From Rhodospirillales bacterium 70-18 (GTDB lineage Bacteria > Pseudomonadota > Alphaproteobacteria > Acetobacterales > Acetobacteraceae), in the NCBI GenBank assembly GCA_001899585.1, contig MKWE01000052.1:78245-140170 (forward strand): a stretch of 61,926 nt of DNA, in the 5' to 3' direction. The notes below the pieces were generated by a model. It had not been told where the DNA came from. It made no database searches and saw nothing but the letters and a program-made list of their open reading frames with translations. Every line of letters starts with the position of its first letter. The stretch's first letter is position 1. The position numbers and the translations under genes are program-made. Below, piece by piece: positions 50,479-61,169 of the stretch.

Positions 50479-51156
50479 GTGACCTTTTCCATGCTGGGCC
50501 GCTGCGCCCGCACCGGCCAGTTCGGCGTGGTGGTCACCACCTCCGCCATCGCGGTCGGCACACGCTGCCCGTTCGCCCGTGCGGGGGTAGGCGCCGCGCT
50601 GACGCAGCACCGCACCGATCCGCGCCTGGGCCCGCTGCTGCTGGACCTGCTGGCGCGCGGCTTCCCGGCGCGGCAGGCGATGGATGCCGTGGTCGCCGCC
50701 ACGCCGGACCGTGACTGGCGGCAACTCGCGGTGATCGACCGCGGCGGCGCGACGGCGATCTTCACCGGCACGAATGTCCGCGCCACCGTCTCGACGGCCG
50801 AAGGGCCGGACTGCGCAGCGCTCGGCAACATCCTGCGCAACGCGGCGGTGGCCCCGGCCATGGTCGCCAGCTTCGCAGCGGACCCGGCACGGCCGCTGGC
50901 CGAACGGCTGGTGCGCGCCATCCTGGCCGGCGAGGCGGCCGGCGGCGAAACGGCGGCGGTGCAATCCGCCGCCCTGCTGGTCGTGGACCGCGAGAGCTTC
51001 CCCTATGTGGACCTGCGGGTGGACGACCACGCCGCGCCGCTCGACGAACTCGCCCGGCTCTGGGCGCGCTACGCCCCGCAGGCCGACGACTACGTGCTGC
51101 GCGCGGTCGCCCCCGGCCAGGCCGCCGCCTATGTCCCGCCGCCGGCGCGGCCGTGA
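50479..51156 (+). CDS. DUF1028 family protein
   Basis: 225-residue Ntn-hydrolase-like DUF1028 protein: it begins TFSMLGRCARTGQFGVVVTTSAIAVGTRCPFARAGVG, where the residue after the start Met (Thr) is typical, and has DRDWRQLAVIDRGG and the PYVDLRVDDH core. Starts with GTG. Its stop overlaps the next reading frame; it heads a run with an AtzG-like subunit and an amidase. DUF1028 genes often accompany amidases and ureido/amide breakdown; activity not proven. Confidence 0.86.
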   Translation: MTFSMLGRCARTGQFGVVVTTSAIAVGTRCPFARAGVGAALTQHRTDPRLGPLLLDLLARGFPARQAMDAVVAATPDRDWRQLAVIDRGGATAIFTGTNVRATVSTAEGPDCAALGNILRNAAVAPAMVASFAADPARPLAERLVRAILAGEAAGGETAAVQSAALLVVDRESFPYVDLRVDDHAAPLDELARLWARYAPQADDYVLRAVAPGQAAAYVPPPARP

Positions 51157-51179
51157 ATGTATCGACCCTGGAGGACCGC

Positions 51180-51374
51180 ATGCCACCCAAAACCACCCCG
51201 GCCGATTTCGAGGCGCTGCTGCGCCGCGCCGGCCTGACCCTGACCGAGGCCCAGACCGCCGACCTCTACAGCGCCTGGCCGCATATCGAGCAGATGCTGG
51301 CCCGCCTGCGCAGCCCCGCCCGCGGGCGCGAGGCCGAGCCTGCGCACATCTTCGTGCCGGAGGGCCGGGCATGA
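51180..51374 (+). CDS. AtzG-like small subunit (DUF4089)
   Basis: 64-residue protein, PPKTTPADFEALLRRAGLTL to HIFVPEGRA, matching the small AtzG/DUF4089 proteins that partner AtzE amidases in carboxybiuret hydrolysis. A start at 51180 is favoured by a ggagg ribosome site; the GTG at 51153 overlapping the DUF1028 stop would add 9 residues. Its stop overlaps the amidase start (ATGA). It resembles a GatC-type stabilising subunit. Confidence 0.8.
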   Translation: MPPKTTPADFEALLRRAGLTLTEAQTADLYSAWPHIEQMLARLRSPARGREAEPAHIFVPEGRA

Positions 51375-52765
51375 CCCCCTTCCCCACCATCGCCGAGGCC
51401 GCCGGGCTGCTGGCCGCGCGCAAGCTCTCGCCCGTCGAGCTGACCCGGCACTGCCTGGACCGCATCGAGGCGCTCGACCCGGCGCTCAACGCCTTCATCC
51501 TCAAAACCCCCGAGCGCGCCCTGGCCGACGCCCGCGCCGCCGAGGCGAGGTTCATGGCCGGCACGCCGCTCGGCCCGCTGGACGGCATCCCGATCGCCCA
51601 CAAGGACATCTACAACACCGCCGGCATCCGTACCACCGCGCATTCCCGCCTGCTGATCGACAACGTGCCGGCCGAGGACGCCACCACCGTGGCCAAGCTC
51701 GCCGCCGCCGGCACGGTGATGCTGGGCAAGCTGGCGACGCATGAATTCGCCTTCGGCGGCCCCAGTTTCGACCTGCCCTGGCCGCCCGCGCGCAATCCGT
51801 GGAACCGCGACCACTTCACCTCCGGCTCCTCCTCCGGCACCGGCGCCGGCGTGGCGGCGGGCATGTTCCTGGGCGGCACCGGCTCGGACACCGGCGGCTC
51901 CATCCGCGGCCCGGCGGCGCTGTGCGGGGTCGCCGGCATCAAGCCGACCTACGGGCTGTGCAGCCGGACGGGCGTGCTGCCGCTCACCTACTCGATGGAC
52001 CACACCGGCCCGCTGGCCTGGACGGTGGAGGATTGCGCGCTGCTGCTGCAGGCCATGGCCGGCCACGACCCAGCCGACCCGGCCAGTGCCGACCGCCCGG
52101 TGCCCAGCTTCACCGCCGACCTGAAAAAAGGCGTCGCCGGCCTGCGCATCGGCGTGATCCGCCATTTCCACGAGACCGACCACCCGGTGAACGCCACCGT
52201 TCAGGCCGCGATCGACAACGCGGTGGAACTGTTCAGACTCCAGGGCGCGCATGTCCGCGAGGTCACCCTGCCCTCGCTGTTCGACTTCCAGGCCTGCGGC
52301 TTCGTGATCCTGGTCACCGAGGCATTCGCCCTGCACGAACGCTGGATGCGCACACGGCGCGAGGAATATGGTGAATTGCTGCGCGACCGCATGGCATTCG
52401 GCGCCCTGGTCAGCGGCGCGGACTATGTGGAGGCGCTGCGCCGCCGCCGTGAGCTCTGCGCCGCGGTCACCGCCGCGATGGCCGATCTCGACCTGTTTAT
52501 CACCGCCGGCGCACCGGCCGAGGCGCCGCCGATCGAGGGCATGCCGAAATGGGCGAGCCTGGAGAAACCCGGCTTCACCGTCCCGTTCAACGTCACCGGC
52601 CAGCCGGCGATGACGATCTGCGGCGGCTACGGCGCGGGCGGCCTGCCGGTCGGCATCCAGCTCGCCGCCAAGCCGTTCCAGGATGCACTGCTGCTGCGCG
52701 CCTGCCATGCCTACGAGGCGGCGACCCCCTGGCGCGACCGGCGGCCGGCCATCGCCGGAGGATGA
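51371..52765 (+). CDS. AtzE-like amidase (amidase signature family)
   Basis: 464-residue amidase. The Ser-cisSer-Lys triad is intact: K78 in IPIAHKDIYN, the SGSSSGTG loop at 151-158 with the cis-Ser, and nucleophile S177 in GSDTGGSIR. Pairing with an AtzG-like subunit suggests action on 1-carboxybiuret or a related urea/amide compound, though broad aryl-amidases share the fold. ATG overlaps the upstream stop. A 89-nt gap with a hairpin separates it from the GST gene. Confidence 0.9.
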   Translation: MTPFPTIAEAAGLLAARKLSPVELTRHCLDRIEALDPALNAFILKTPERALADARAAEARFMAGTPLGPLDGIPIAHKDIYNTAGIRTTAHSRLLIDNVPAEDATTVAKLAAAGTVMLGKLATHEFAFGGPSFDLPWPPARNPWNRDHFTSGSSSGTGAGVAAGMFLGGTGSDTGGSIRGPAALCGVAGIKPTYGLCSRTGVLPLTYSMDHTGPLAWTVEDCALLLQAMAGHDPADPASADRPVPSFTADLKKGVAGLRIGVIRHFHETDHPVNATVQAAIDNAVELFRLQGAHVREVTLPSLFDFQACGFVILVTEAFALHERWMRTRREEYGELLRDRMAFGALVSGADYVEALRRRRELCAAVTAAMADLDLFITAGAPAEAPPIEGMPKWASLEKPGFTVPFNVTGQPAMTICGGYGAGGLPVGIQLAAKPFQDALLLRACHAYEAATPWRDRRPAIAGG

Positions 52766-52813
52766 TCGCCGCCATCGGGCGGGGTTGATTTTGTTCCCTG
52801 TCTGTTCAACACT

Positions 52814-52848
52814 CCCCCGGTGCCGCCGACACGCCGGCGGCCCGGGGG
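52814..52848 (+). promoter_or_regulatory. Hairpin covering the GST ribosome site
   Basis: Arms 52814-52828 and 52835-52848 (CCCCCGG...GCCGCCG against CGGCGGCCCGGGGG) pair with a single bulged T around a 6-nt loop. The 3' arm ends in GGGGG, part of the Shine-Dalgarno of the GST gene (ATG at 52855), so the structure could limit translation or terminate upstream transcripts. Confidence 0.35.
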
Positions 52849-52854
52849 AAGACA

Positions 52855-53496
52855 ATGAGCGGATCTGACGCACTGACCTTCTATCACGCGCCGAACACCC
52901 GTTCCACGGGCGTGCGCATCCTGCTGGAGGAGCTGGGCGCGCCGCACACCTTGCACGTGCTCAACATGAAGGCCGGCGAGCAGCGCCAGCCCGCTTTCCT
53001 GGCGGTCAACCCGATGGGCAAGGTGCCGACGCTGACCCATGGCGACGCGCTGATCACCGAGCAGGTGGCGATCTACATCTACCTGGCCGACCTGTTTCCC
53101 GCCGCCGGCCTGGCCCCGGCCCTCGCCGACCGCCTGCGCGGCCCGTATCTCCGCTGGCTTGCCTTCTACGCCGCCTGCTTCGAACCGGCGATGGTCGACC
53201 GCGCCACCGACCGCGCGCCGGCGCCGCAGGCGATGAGCCCGTACGGCGATTTCGACACGGTGATGCGCACCATCAACGACCAGCTCGCGCGTGGCCCCTA
53301 TTTGCTGGGCGAGCGGTTCTCGGCCGCCGATATCCTGTGGGGCACCGCACTGGGCTGGACCACCCTGTTCAAGCTGGTGCCGGAAACCCCGGAAATCATG
53401 GCCTACATCGCGCGCATCGCCGGCCGCCCGGCCTCGGTGAAGGTTCAGGCGCGGGACGCCGAACTGGCCGCCCGCCAGGAAGCGGCCGCCACCTGA
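52855..53496 (+). CDS. Glutathione S-transferase
   Basis: 213-residue GST. N-terminal thioredoxin-like half (FYHAPNTRSTGVRILLEELGAPH, NPMGKVPTLTHGDALITEQVAIYIYLADLFP) with the cis-Pro and Glu/Ser glutathione contacts; all-helical C-terminal half with the ERFSAADILWGTAL N-cap motif. Last base of its stop is the first of the next start (TGATG), so it is coupled to the aminotransferase. Probably detoxification or isomerisation in this catabolic run. Confidence 0.93.
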   Translation: MSGSDALTFYHAPNTRSTGVRILLEELGAPHTLHVLNMKAGEQRQPAFLAVNPMGKVPTLTHGDALITEQVAIYIYLADLFPAAGLAPALADRLRGPYLRWLAFYAACFEPAMVDRATDRAPAPQAMSPYGDFDTVMRTINDQLARGPYLLGERFSAADILWGTALGWTTLFKLVPETPEIMAYIARIAGRPASVKVQARDAELAARQEAAAT

Positions 53497-54686
53497 TGCC
53501 CACACCGCCATTGGGCGCCGCGATCCGCCCCGAATGGGGGCTGGACCCGGATTTCCTCACCGTCAACCACGGCTCCTTCGGCGCCACGCCGCTTCGCGTG
53601 CTGCGCGCCCAGGACGAGTGGCGCCGGCGGATGGAGGCGCAGCCGAGCCGCTTCATGCGCCTGGAACTGCCCGGCGCCCTGCGCGCCGCGGCGGCGCGGC
53701 TGGCGGCGTTCCTCGGCGCGCGGGGCGAAGACCTCGCCTTCGTGGCCAACGCCACCGAGGGCTGCAATGCGGTGCTGCGCTCCGTCCGCTTCCAGCCGGG
53801 CGACGAGATCCTGGTGCTGAGCCACGTCTACGGCGCCGTGCGCAACACCGTCCGCTACGTGGCCGAGCGCACCGGCGCGCGGCTGGTGGAGGCCGCCCTG
53901 CCCTTCCCGCGCCCGCACCCGGACGCCGTCGTGGCCAACATCGCCGCCGCCATCACGCCGCGCACCCGACTGGCGGTGATGGACCACATCACCTCCGGCA
54001 GCACGCTGGTGCTGCCGCTGCACCGCATCGTGGCCGCCTGCCACGACCAGGGCGTGCCCGTGCTGGTGGACGGCGCGCACGGGCCGGGCCAGGTGGACAT
54101 CGACCTGACCGCCCTGGAGGCGGACTGGTATGTCGGAAATTGTCACAAATGGCTGATGGCCGCCAAGGGCTGCGGCTTCCTGTGGGCGCGGCCCGACCGC
54201 CAGGACGACCTGCACCCGGCGGTCATCTCGCACGGCTACGGCCAGGGCTTCCTGAAGGAATTCGACTGGACCGGCACCTGGGACCCCAGCGCCTATCTCT
54301 CGGTCACCGCGGCGCTAGACTTCCACGACCAACTCGGCGGCCCGGCCCTGCGCGCGCGCAACGCGGCGCTGGCATATGCGGCGGGCGCCCTCGTCGCCGC
54401 GCGTCTCGGCACGGAAACCGGAACCGGCGATGCCCCTGGCGGCGCGACCGCGAGCAATGCGCCGCTCGGCGCCATGGCCATGGTGCGCCTGAACCTGTCC
54501 GGGGCACCCTCCGCCGCGCGGGCCACCGTGCTGCGCGACCGGCTGCTGGCCGCGGGCACCGACGTTCCGCTGCATGCGCACGCCGATGGCATCTGGCTGC
54601 GGCTCTCGGCGCAGGCGTACAACGACATCTCCGATTATGCCCGCCTCGCCGAACTCGTGGCGGCCCTGCCGACGGACGCGGGCTGA
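53496..54686 (+). CDS. Class V aminotransferase (isopenicillin-N epimerase-like)
   Basis: 396-residue PLP enzyme of fold-type I class V. NHGSFGATPLRVLRAQ opens the family; FVANATEGCNAVLRS binds the cofactor phosphate; LVDGAHGPGQVDIDL contains the PLP-contacting Asp/His; and K218 in NCHKWLMAAKG is the Schiff base. Similar to cefD/isopenicillin-N epimerase-type and other desulfurase-like proteins. Start overlaps the GST stop. Reaction unknown. Confidence 0.88.
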   Translation: MPTPPLGAAIRPEWGLDPDFLTVNHGSFGATPLRVLRAQDEWRRRMEAQPSRFMRLELPGALRAAAARLAAFLGARGEDLAFVANATEGCNAVLRSVRFQPGDEILVLSHVYGAVRNTVRYVAERTGARLVEAALPFPRPHPDAVVANIAAAITPRTRLAVMDHITSGSTLVLPLHRIVAACHDQGVPVLVDGAHGPGQVDIDLTALEADWYVGNCHKWLMAAKGCGFLWARPDRQDDLHPAVISHGYGQGFLKEFDWTGTWDPSAYLSVTAALDFHDQLGGPALRARNAALAYAAGALVAARLGTETGTGDAPGGATASNAPLGAMAMVRLNLSGAPSAARATVLRDRLLAAGTDVPLHAHADGIWLRLSAQAYNDISDYARLAELVAALPTDAG

Positions 54687-54799
54687 ACCCTCACCCTCCG
54701 GAGATCCGCCGCCCCACCGGTTCAAGGCGGCTACGCACGGCCGAATTGTTTGGTTATGTCTTTTAATGTCATATCAGCTATGACGAACGTAACATTGAG

Positions 54800-54828
54800 T
54801 TGCGCAAAGATGACGAAGCTGGTAATAC
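54800..54828 (+). promoter_or_regulatory. Sigma-70 promoter of the glycosyltransferase gene
   Basis: TTGCGC (54800-54805), a 17-bp spacer, then TAATAC (54823-54828), in a 171-nt stretch (54687-54857) that is much AT-richer than the window. Predicted start site near 54835, about 23 nt before the ATG; ribosome site weak (tagg). Confidence 0.5.
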
Positions 54829-54857
54829 ATTACACTTGTTGATATTAGGTATACAGC

Positions 54858-55772
54858 ATGAAGATGGATCCGGTACGCGCGCACCAGGGTTATCTGATTC
54901 TCGCCCTTGGCCCGGCCCAGTATCTCGACATGGCCGCCAACCTCGCGGCCTCCATCAAGGTCATGGACCCCAGCCGGCGCGTCTGCCTCGTGCATGACGA
55001 GACGGCGGTGCTGACCGACGAGCATTTCGCGCTGTTCGACGATACGGCGCTGCTGCGCGTCGATCCAGACTATCCCGGCTTCATGTGCAAGATCCGCGTC
55101 TTCGATGTGTCGCCCTATCTGGAAACCATGCTGGTCGATGCCGACTGCCTCATGGTCAAAAATGACATCGATGTCTATTGGGACCGCGCGCGCACCCGCT
55201 TTTTCTCTATCACCGGCGAAAGGCGCACCGGAGGCATGTGGAAAGGTGCGGACATACAGGCGCTTCTGAAGCAGGAAGGCGCGCCATACCTCATCCAGAT
55301 GAACTCCGGCGTGTTTTATTTCGACAAGAGCGCCAGGGCCCGCGATTTTTTCGTCTCTCTGAACGAGTTCTACAAGCGCCGCATGTCGTCGCTCGGCGTC
55401 GGCCTGCATCGCGGCCGCCCCGCACAGACCGATGAAATATATATTGGCCTGTTCATGGGCCTGTGCGGCATGGACGCCGCCAACATGGCGCGCACCGATG
55501 CGAACTCCTGGATGGTGTCGACCTGGCGCGGGCTCCTGATGCGGTTCCTGCCGCGCCTGGGGCGTGCGGCGATCTACAAGCCGCGCGGCAATCCGTTGAA
55601 CCCCTTCGCCGGCTGGGATCGCCTCTCCCCCACATTCGCGCATTTCGTGGGGCTCAAGCCGGCCGGGCTGTATCGCCGCCTGGCCAGGCAGTTCCGCGCC
55701 CAGGCCCGCACCCAGGCCCGCGCCCGGCCGGCCGCGGACCTCCATGCCGGCGCCGCGTTGGCCCAGCACTGA
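54858..55772 (+). CDS. Putative glycosyltransferase
   Basis: 304 residues with a GT-A-like fold: GYLILALGPAQYLDMAANLAASIKV at the nucleotide-sugar end and the metal-binding DAD triad at 94-96 in MLVDADCLMVKND. Later IQMNSGVFYFDKS matches the family's second acceptor-side motif. Resembles GT8-like or capsular transferases. The upstream gap is AT-rich and the first half of the gene is less GC-biased than its neighbours, hinting at acquisition. The C-terminus is a repetitive RAQARTQARARPA tail. Acceptor unknown. Confidence 0.75.
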   Translation: MKMDPVRAHQGYLILALGPAQYLDMAANLAASIKVMDPSRRVCLVHDETAVLTDEHFALFDDTALLRVDPDYPGFMCKIRVFDVSPYLETMLVDADCLMVKNDIDVYWDRARTRFFSITGERRTGGMWKGADIQALLKQEGAPYLIQMNSGVFYFDKSARARDFFVSLNEFYKRRMSSLGVGLHRGRPAQTDEIYIGLFMGLCGMDAANMARTDANSWMVSTWRGLLMRFLPRLGRAAIYKPRGNPLNPFAGWDRLSPTFAHFVGLKPAGLYRRLARQFRAQARTQARARPAADLHAGAALAQH

Positions 55773-55881
55773 GCCACGGCGAGGGCGGCACCTTTGCCGG
55801 GCCGCGCTTTCGTGCCCTGATGGCCCCGCATGGGCAGCCTGCTGCTCATGCCATGAGGGACATTTGGAAACGGAGCCAAAG

Positions 55882-56931
55882 ATGGCAGATTCACCGCGCT
55901 GGACCCGCCGGCCGCCCGGCTCGACCTGGGGCGACTGGGGGCCGGACGACCAGCTCGGCCGCCTCAACCTACTCACCCGCGAAAAGGTGCTGCAAGGCAT
56001 CGCCGAGGTGAAGGAGGGCCGCACCTTCTGCCTCTCCCTGCCGCTGGACTATCCCGGCGGCGCGGTGCTGAACCCCCGCCGCCAGCCGCCCGAGCTGATG
56101 CCCACCATGCGCGAGGGCCGGCCCAACATGGCGGTGCCGATGCGCTGCTACGACCCCACGGCGCTGGACGTGGTGTGCGACGACCGGGTGCTGCTGACTC
56201 TGCAATACTCCACCCAGTGGGACACCCTGGCCCATGTCGGCCAGATGTTCGACATCGACGGCGACGGCAAGCCGGAGGACGTGTTCTACAATGGCTGGCG
56301 CGCCGGCCCGGACATCGCCGGCCCCTTCACCTACCAGGGCACCCAGCCGCACGCCAACCCGGTGCCGCCGGGCGCGCACAAGCTCGGCGTGGAGAACATG
56401 GCCAAGGCCTGCATCCAGGGCCGCGCCGTGATGATCGACCTGGAGGCGCATTACGGCCGCTCCGGCCAGGTGGTCGGCTACGACGAGATGATGGCGGTGC
56501 TGGAAAAAGACCGCGTGGTGATCGAGCCGGGCGACATGGTCTGCCTGCGCACCGGCTTCGCGCAAATGCTGCTGGAGATGAACAAGCAGCCGGACGTGCC
56601 GAAGCTGTTCGCCAGCACCTGCGCGCTGGACGGGCGCGACACCAGGTTGCAGCAATGGATCACCGACAGCGGCATGGTCGCGCTGATCGCCGACAATTAC
56701 GGCGTGGAATCCACCCCGGCCAAGCCCTGCATGGATGATTACTGCGCCATGCTGCCGTTGCACGCGCATTGCCTGTTCCGCCTCGGCGTCTACCTGGGCG
56801 AGATGTGGCAGCTGCACGAGTTGGCCGACTGGCTGCGCGCGCATGGCCGTTCCCGCTTCCTGCTCACCGCCCCGCCGCTGCGCCTGCCCGGCGCGGTCGG
56901 CTCGCCGGCGACCCCGGTGGCCACGGTCTGA
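55882..56931 (+). CDS. Cyclase-family hydrolase (kynurenine formamidase-like)
   Basis: 349-residue putative cyclase. It begins WTRRPPGSTWGDWGPDDQLGRLNLLT, typical of this long subgroup; the metal motif that replaces HxGTHxD reads LQYSTQWDTLAHVGQMFD, with Asp and His kept. Later GDMVCLRTGFAQ and DNYGVES are conserved, and the C-terminal LHAHCLFRLGVYLGEM carries another His. Probably a metal-dependent amidohydrolase or lactonase. A 109-nt gap separates it from the glycosyltransferase. Substrate unknown. Confidence 0.86.
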   Translation: MADSPRWTRRPPGSTWGDWGPDDQLGRLNLLTREKVLQGIAEVKEGRTFCLSLPLDYPGGAVLNPRRQPPELMPTMREGRPNMAVPMRCYDPTALDVVCDDRVLLTLQYSTQWDTLAHVGQMFDIDGDGKPEDVFYNGWRAGPDIAGPFTYQGTQPHANPVPPGAHKLGVENMAKACIQGRAVMIDLEAHYGRSGQVVGYDEMMAVLEKDRVVIEPGDMVCLRTGFAQMLLEMNKQPDVPKLFASTCALDGRDTRLQQWITDSGMVALIADNYGVESTPAKPCMDDYCAMLPLHAHCLFRLGVYLGEMWQLHELADWLRAHGRSRFLLTAPPLRLPGAVGSPATPVATV

Positions 56932-56956
56932 CGCCCACGCCCCGGCACAGGGCGGC

Positions 56957-57007
56957 TTGACGGCCTCCAGGGAGTCACTATCTTTATGATAGTGACTCCC
57001 TGGAGGC
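56957..57007 (+). promoter_or_regulatory. Promoter and 45-bp palindrome of the HxlR-MATE operon
   Basis: Perfect 20-bp arms (56963-56982 and 56988-57007) with a 5-nt centre TTTAT; the inner part GTCACTATC-N5-GATAGTGAC resembles HxlR operators. TTGACG (56957-56962) with TATCTT (56979-56984) makes a 16-bp-spaced promoter whose elements overlap the palindrome. The right arm also holds the GGAGG ribosome site of the regulator (57002-57006). Autoregulation is likely. Confidence 0.7.
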
Positions 57008-57013
57008 TGCCCC

Positions 57014-57547
57014 ATGCAACGCACTAGCTTCGGCTCCATGTCGTGCCCGATCGCCCGCGGACTGGAGCGGGTGGGCGAATGGTGGAGCATCCTCATCCTG
57101 CGCGACGCCTTCGCCGGCCTGACCCGGTTCGAGGCGTTCCAGAAAAGCCTCGGCATCGCCCCCACCATGCTGACCCGCCGGCTCGACGCGCTGGTGGAGG
57201 CCGGCATGCTGGAGCGGCAGCTCTATTGCGAGAAGCCGCCCCGCCACGAATACCGGCTGACCCCGCGCGGCGTCGATTTCCGCCCGGTGCTGATCGCCAT
57301 GCTGGCCTGGGGCAGCCGGCATTTCGCGCCGGAAGGCCCCTCCATCCGCATCGTGGACGCCGTCACGCTGGAAGACGCCGACCCGGTGCTGGTCGACCGC
57401 CGCACCGGCCGCCCCCTGCTGGCGCCCGATTTCAAGCTGGTCCCCGGCCCCGCCGCCACCGCGGCCACCCGCGCCCGGCTGGCCCATGGCGGCGGCCTGC
57501 TGGCCGACCCGCCGCCAAGCGCCGCGCGGCCGGAGGCCGCGCCATGA
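57014..57547 (+). CDS. HxlR-family transcriptional regulator
   Basis: 177 residues with the winged-helix HxlR domain: MSCPIARGLERVGEWWSILILRDAFAGLTRFEAFQKSLGIAPTMLTRRLDALVEAGMLERQLY, with the conserved Cys near residue 10 that senses reactive carbonyl or oxidant in relatives. A C-terminal extension after about 115 is Pro/Ala-rich. The ATG follows the palindrome by 7 nt. Its stop overlaps the MATE start (ATGA), so it probably represses the exporter until an effector or oxidant is bound. Confidence 0.92.
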   Translation: MQRTSFGSMSCPIARGLERVGEWWSILILRDAFAGLTRFEAFQKSLGIAPTMLTRRLDALVEAGMLERQLYCEKPPRHEYRLTPRGVDFRPVLIAMLAWGSRHFAPEGPSIRIVDAVTLEDADPVLVDRRTGRPLLAPDFKLVPGPAATAATRARLAHGGGLLADPPPSAARPEAAP

Positions 57548-58956
57548 GCGCGCTGACCGGCGCCTTCCCAGCGGCCGCCATCGCCACCTCCTCCGACGCG
57601 CCGTCGATGAGCCCGCGCACCCGCCTGCTGCTGCATGGCCCGATCCTGCCGACGCTGGTGCGCCTAGCCTGGCCGAACATGCTGGTGATGCTGGCGCAGG
57701 CCTCCACCGGGCTGATCGAAACCTGGTGGGTCTCCCACCTGGGCACCGACGCCCTGGCCGGCATGGCGCTGGTGTTCCCCGGCTTCATGATGATGCAGAT
57801 GCTCTCCGGCGGCGCGGTGGGCGGCGGCATCTCCTCGGCGATCGCCCGCGCCCTGGGCAGCGGCCGGCGCGGCGACGCCGATGCGCTGGTGCTGCACGCG
57901 CTCGTCATCAACGTGGTGCTGGGGCTGATCGCCTCGGCCGTGTTCCTGCTGTTCGGCGCGCGGATCTACAGCCTGATGGGCGGCCAGGGCGGCTCGCTGG
58001 AGGCGGCGCTGCGCTACTCCAACGTGGTGTTCGGCGCCAATGTGCTGGTGTGGGTGTTGAACGCCCTGGCCAGCACCATCCGCGGCACCGGCAACATGCT
58101 GGTGCCGTCGCTGGCGATCTGCGTCGGCGTGGTGATCCTGGTGCCGCTGTCGCCATTGCTGATCTTCGGCCTCGGCCCGGTTCCGGCGCTGGGCATCGCC
58201 GGCGGCGGCGTGGCGGTGGTGGTCTCCACCGCGCTGACCGCCGCCGTGCTCGCCGCCTACATCCTGGCCGGGCGCAGCCTGGTGCGGCTCCGCTGGGCGC
58301 GGCTGCAACGCCCCATGTTCACCGACATTCTGCGGGTAGGCGGCGTGGCGACGGTCAGCACGCTGCAAACCTCGCTGACGGTGGCGCTGACCACCGCCCT
58401 GGTGGGTGCCGCGGCCGGGCCGGACGCGGTGGCCGGCTACGGCACCGGCGCCCGGCTGGAATACCTGCTGATCCCACTGGTGTTCGGGCTGGGCGCGCCG
58501 CTGGTCGCCCTGGTCGGCACCAATATCGGCGCCGGCCAGCCGGCACGGGCGCTGCGCATCGCGCTCACCGGCGGCACGCTAGCCTTCGTGGTCACCGAGG
58601 CGGTCGGGCTGGCCGCCGCCATCTGGCCCTATGCCTGGCTCGGCCTGTTCGCGCGCGACCCGCGCATGCTGGAAACCGGTGCCGCCTACCTGCGCGCGGT
58701 CGGGCCGGCCTACGGCTTCTTCGGCCTCGGCCTGTCGCTGTATTTCGCCTCGCAGGGCGCCGGGCGGCTGCTATGGCCGCTGCTGGCCGGGTTCCTGCGG
58801 CTCGGCATCGCCGTCGGCGGCGGCTGGCTGGCGCTGCGGCTGACCGGCTCGCTGGGCTGGGCCTTCGTCGCCCTGGCGGTGGCGCTGGTCTGCTACGGCG
58901 CCACCGTGGCCGCCGCCGTCGCCTCGGGGGCCTGGTTCCGCCAGCCATCGGGCTAG
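57544..58956 (+). CDS. MATE-family efflux transporter
   Basis: 470-residue MATE antiporter with about twelve hydrophobic segments. PILPTLVRLAWPNMLVMLAQASTGLIETWWVSHLGTDALAGMALVFP opens the first half; GTGARLEYLLIPLVFGLGAPLVALVGTNIGAGQPARA opens the second. It exports cationic drugs or toxic metabolites using Na+ or H+. Coupled to the HxlR regulator. Good candidate for the regulator's only target. Confidence 0.93.
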   Translation: MSALTGAFPAAAIATSSDAPSMSPRTRLLLHGPILPTLVRLAWPNMLVMLAQASTGLIETWWVSHLGTDALAGMALVFPGFMMMQMLSGGAVGGGISSAIARALGSGRRGDADALVLHALVINVVLGLIASAVFLLFGARIYSLMGGQGGSLEAALRYSNVVFGANVLVWVLNALASTIRGTGNMLVPSLAICVGVVILVPLSPLLIFGLGPVPALGIAGGGVAVVVSTALTAAVLAAYILAGRSLVRLRWARLQRPMFTDILRVGGVATVSTLQTSLTVALTTALVGAAAGPDAVAGYGTGARLEYLLIPLVFGLGAPLVALVGTNIGAGQPARALRIALTGGTLAFVVTEAVGLAAAIWPYAWLGLFARDPRMLETGAAYLRAVGPAYGFFGLGLSLYFASQGAGRLLWPLLAGFLRLGIAVGGGWLALRLTGSLGWAFVALAVALVCYGATVAAAVASGAWFRQPSG

Positions 58957-59026
58957 CTGCCTGGACGGGTTGGATTCCATCGCCTAACGTTTCCGCAGGC
59001 CGCAACAGACCGCCGCAGGAAACGCC

Positions 59027-61150
<2,124 letters not shown>

Positions 61151-61169
61151 GCGCGGCAGGGGCACGGAC

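Noticed and set aside
56963-57007. RNA thermometer or attenuator hairpin hiding the HxlR ribosome site
   Set aside because: If the promoter guess is right the left arm is not transcribed, so an operator is the simpler reading; kept only as a test in the findings.
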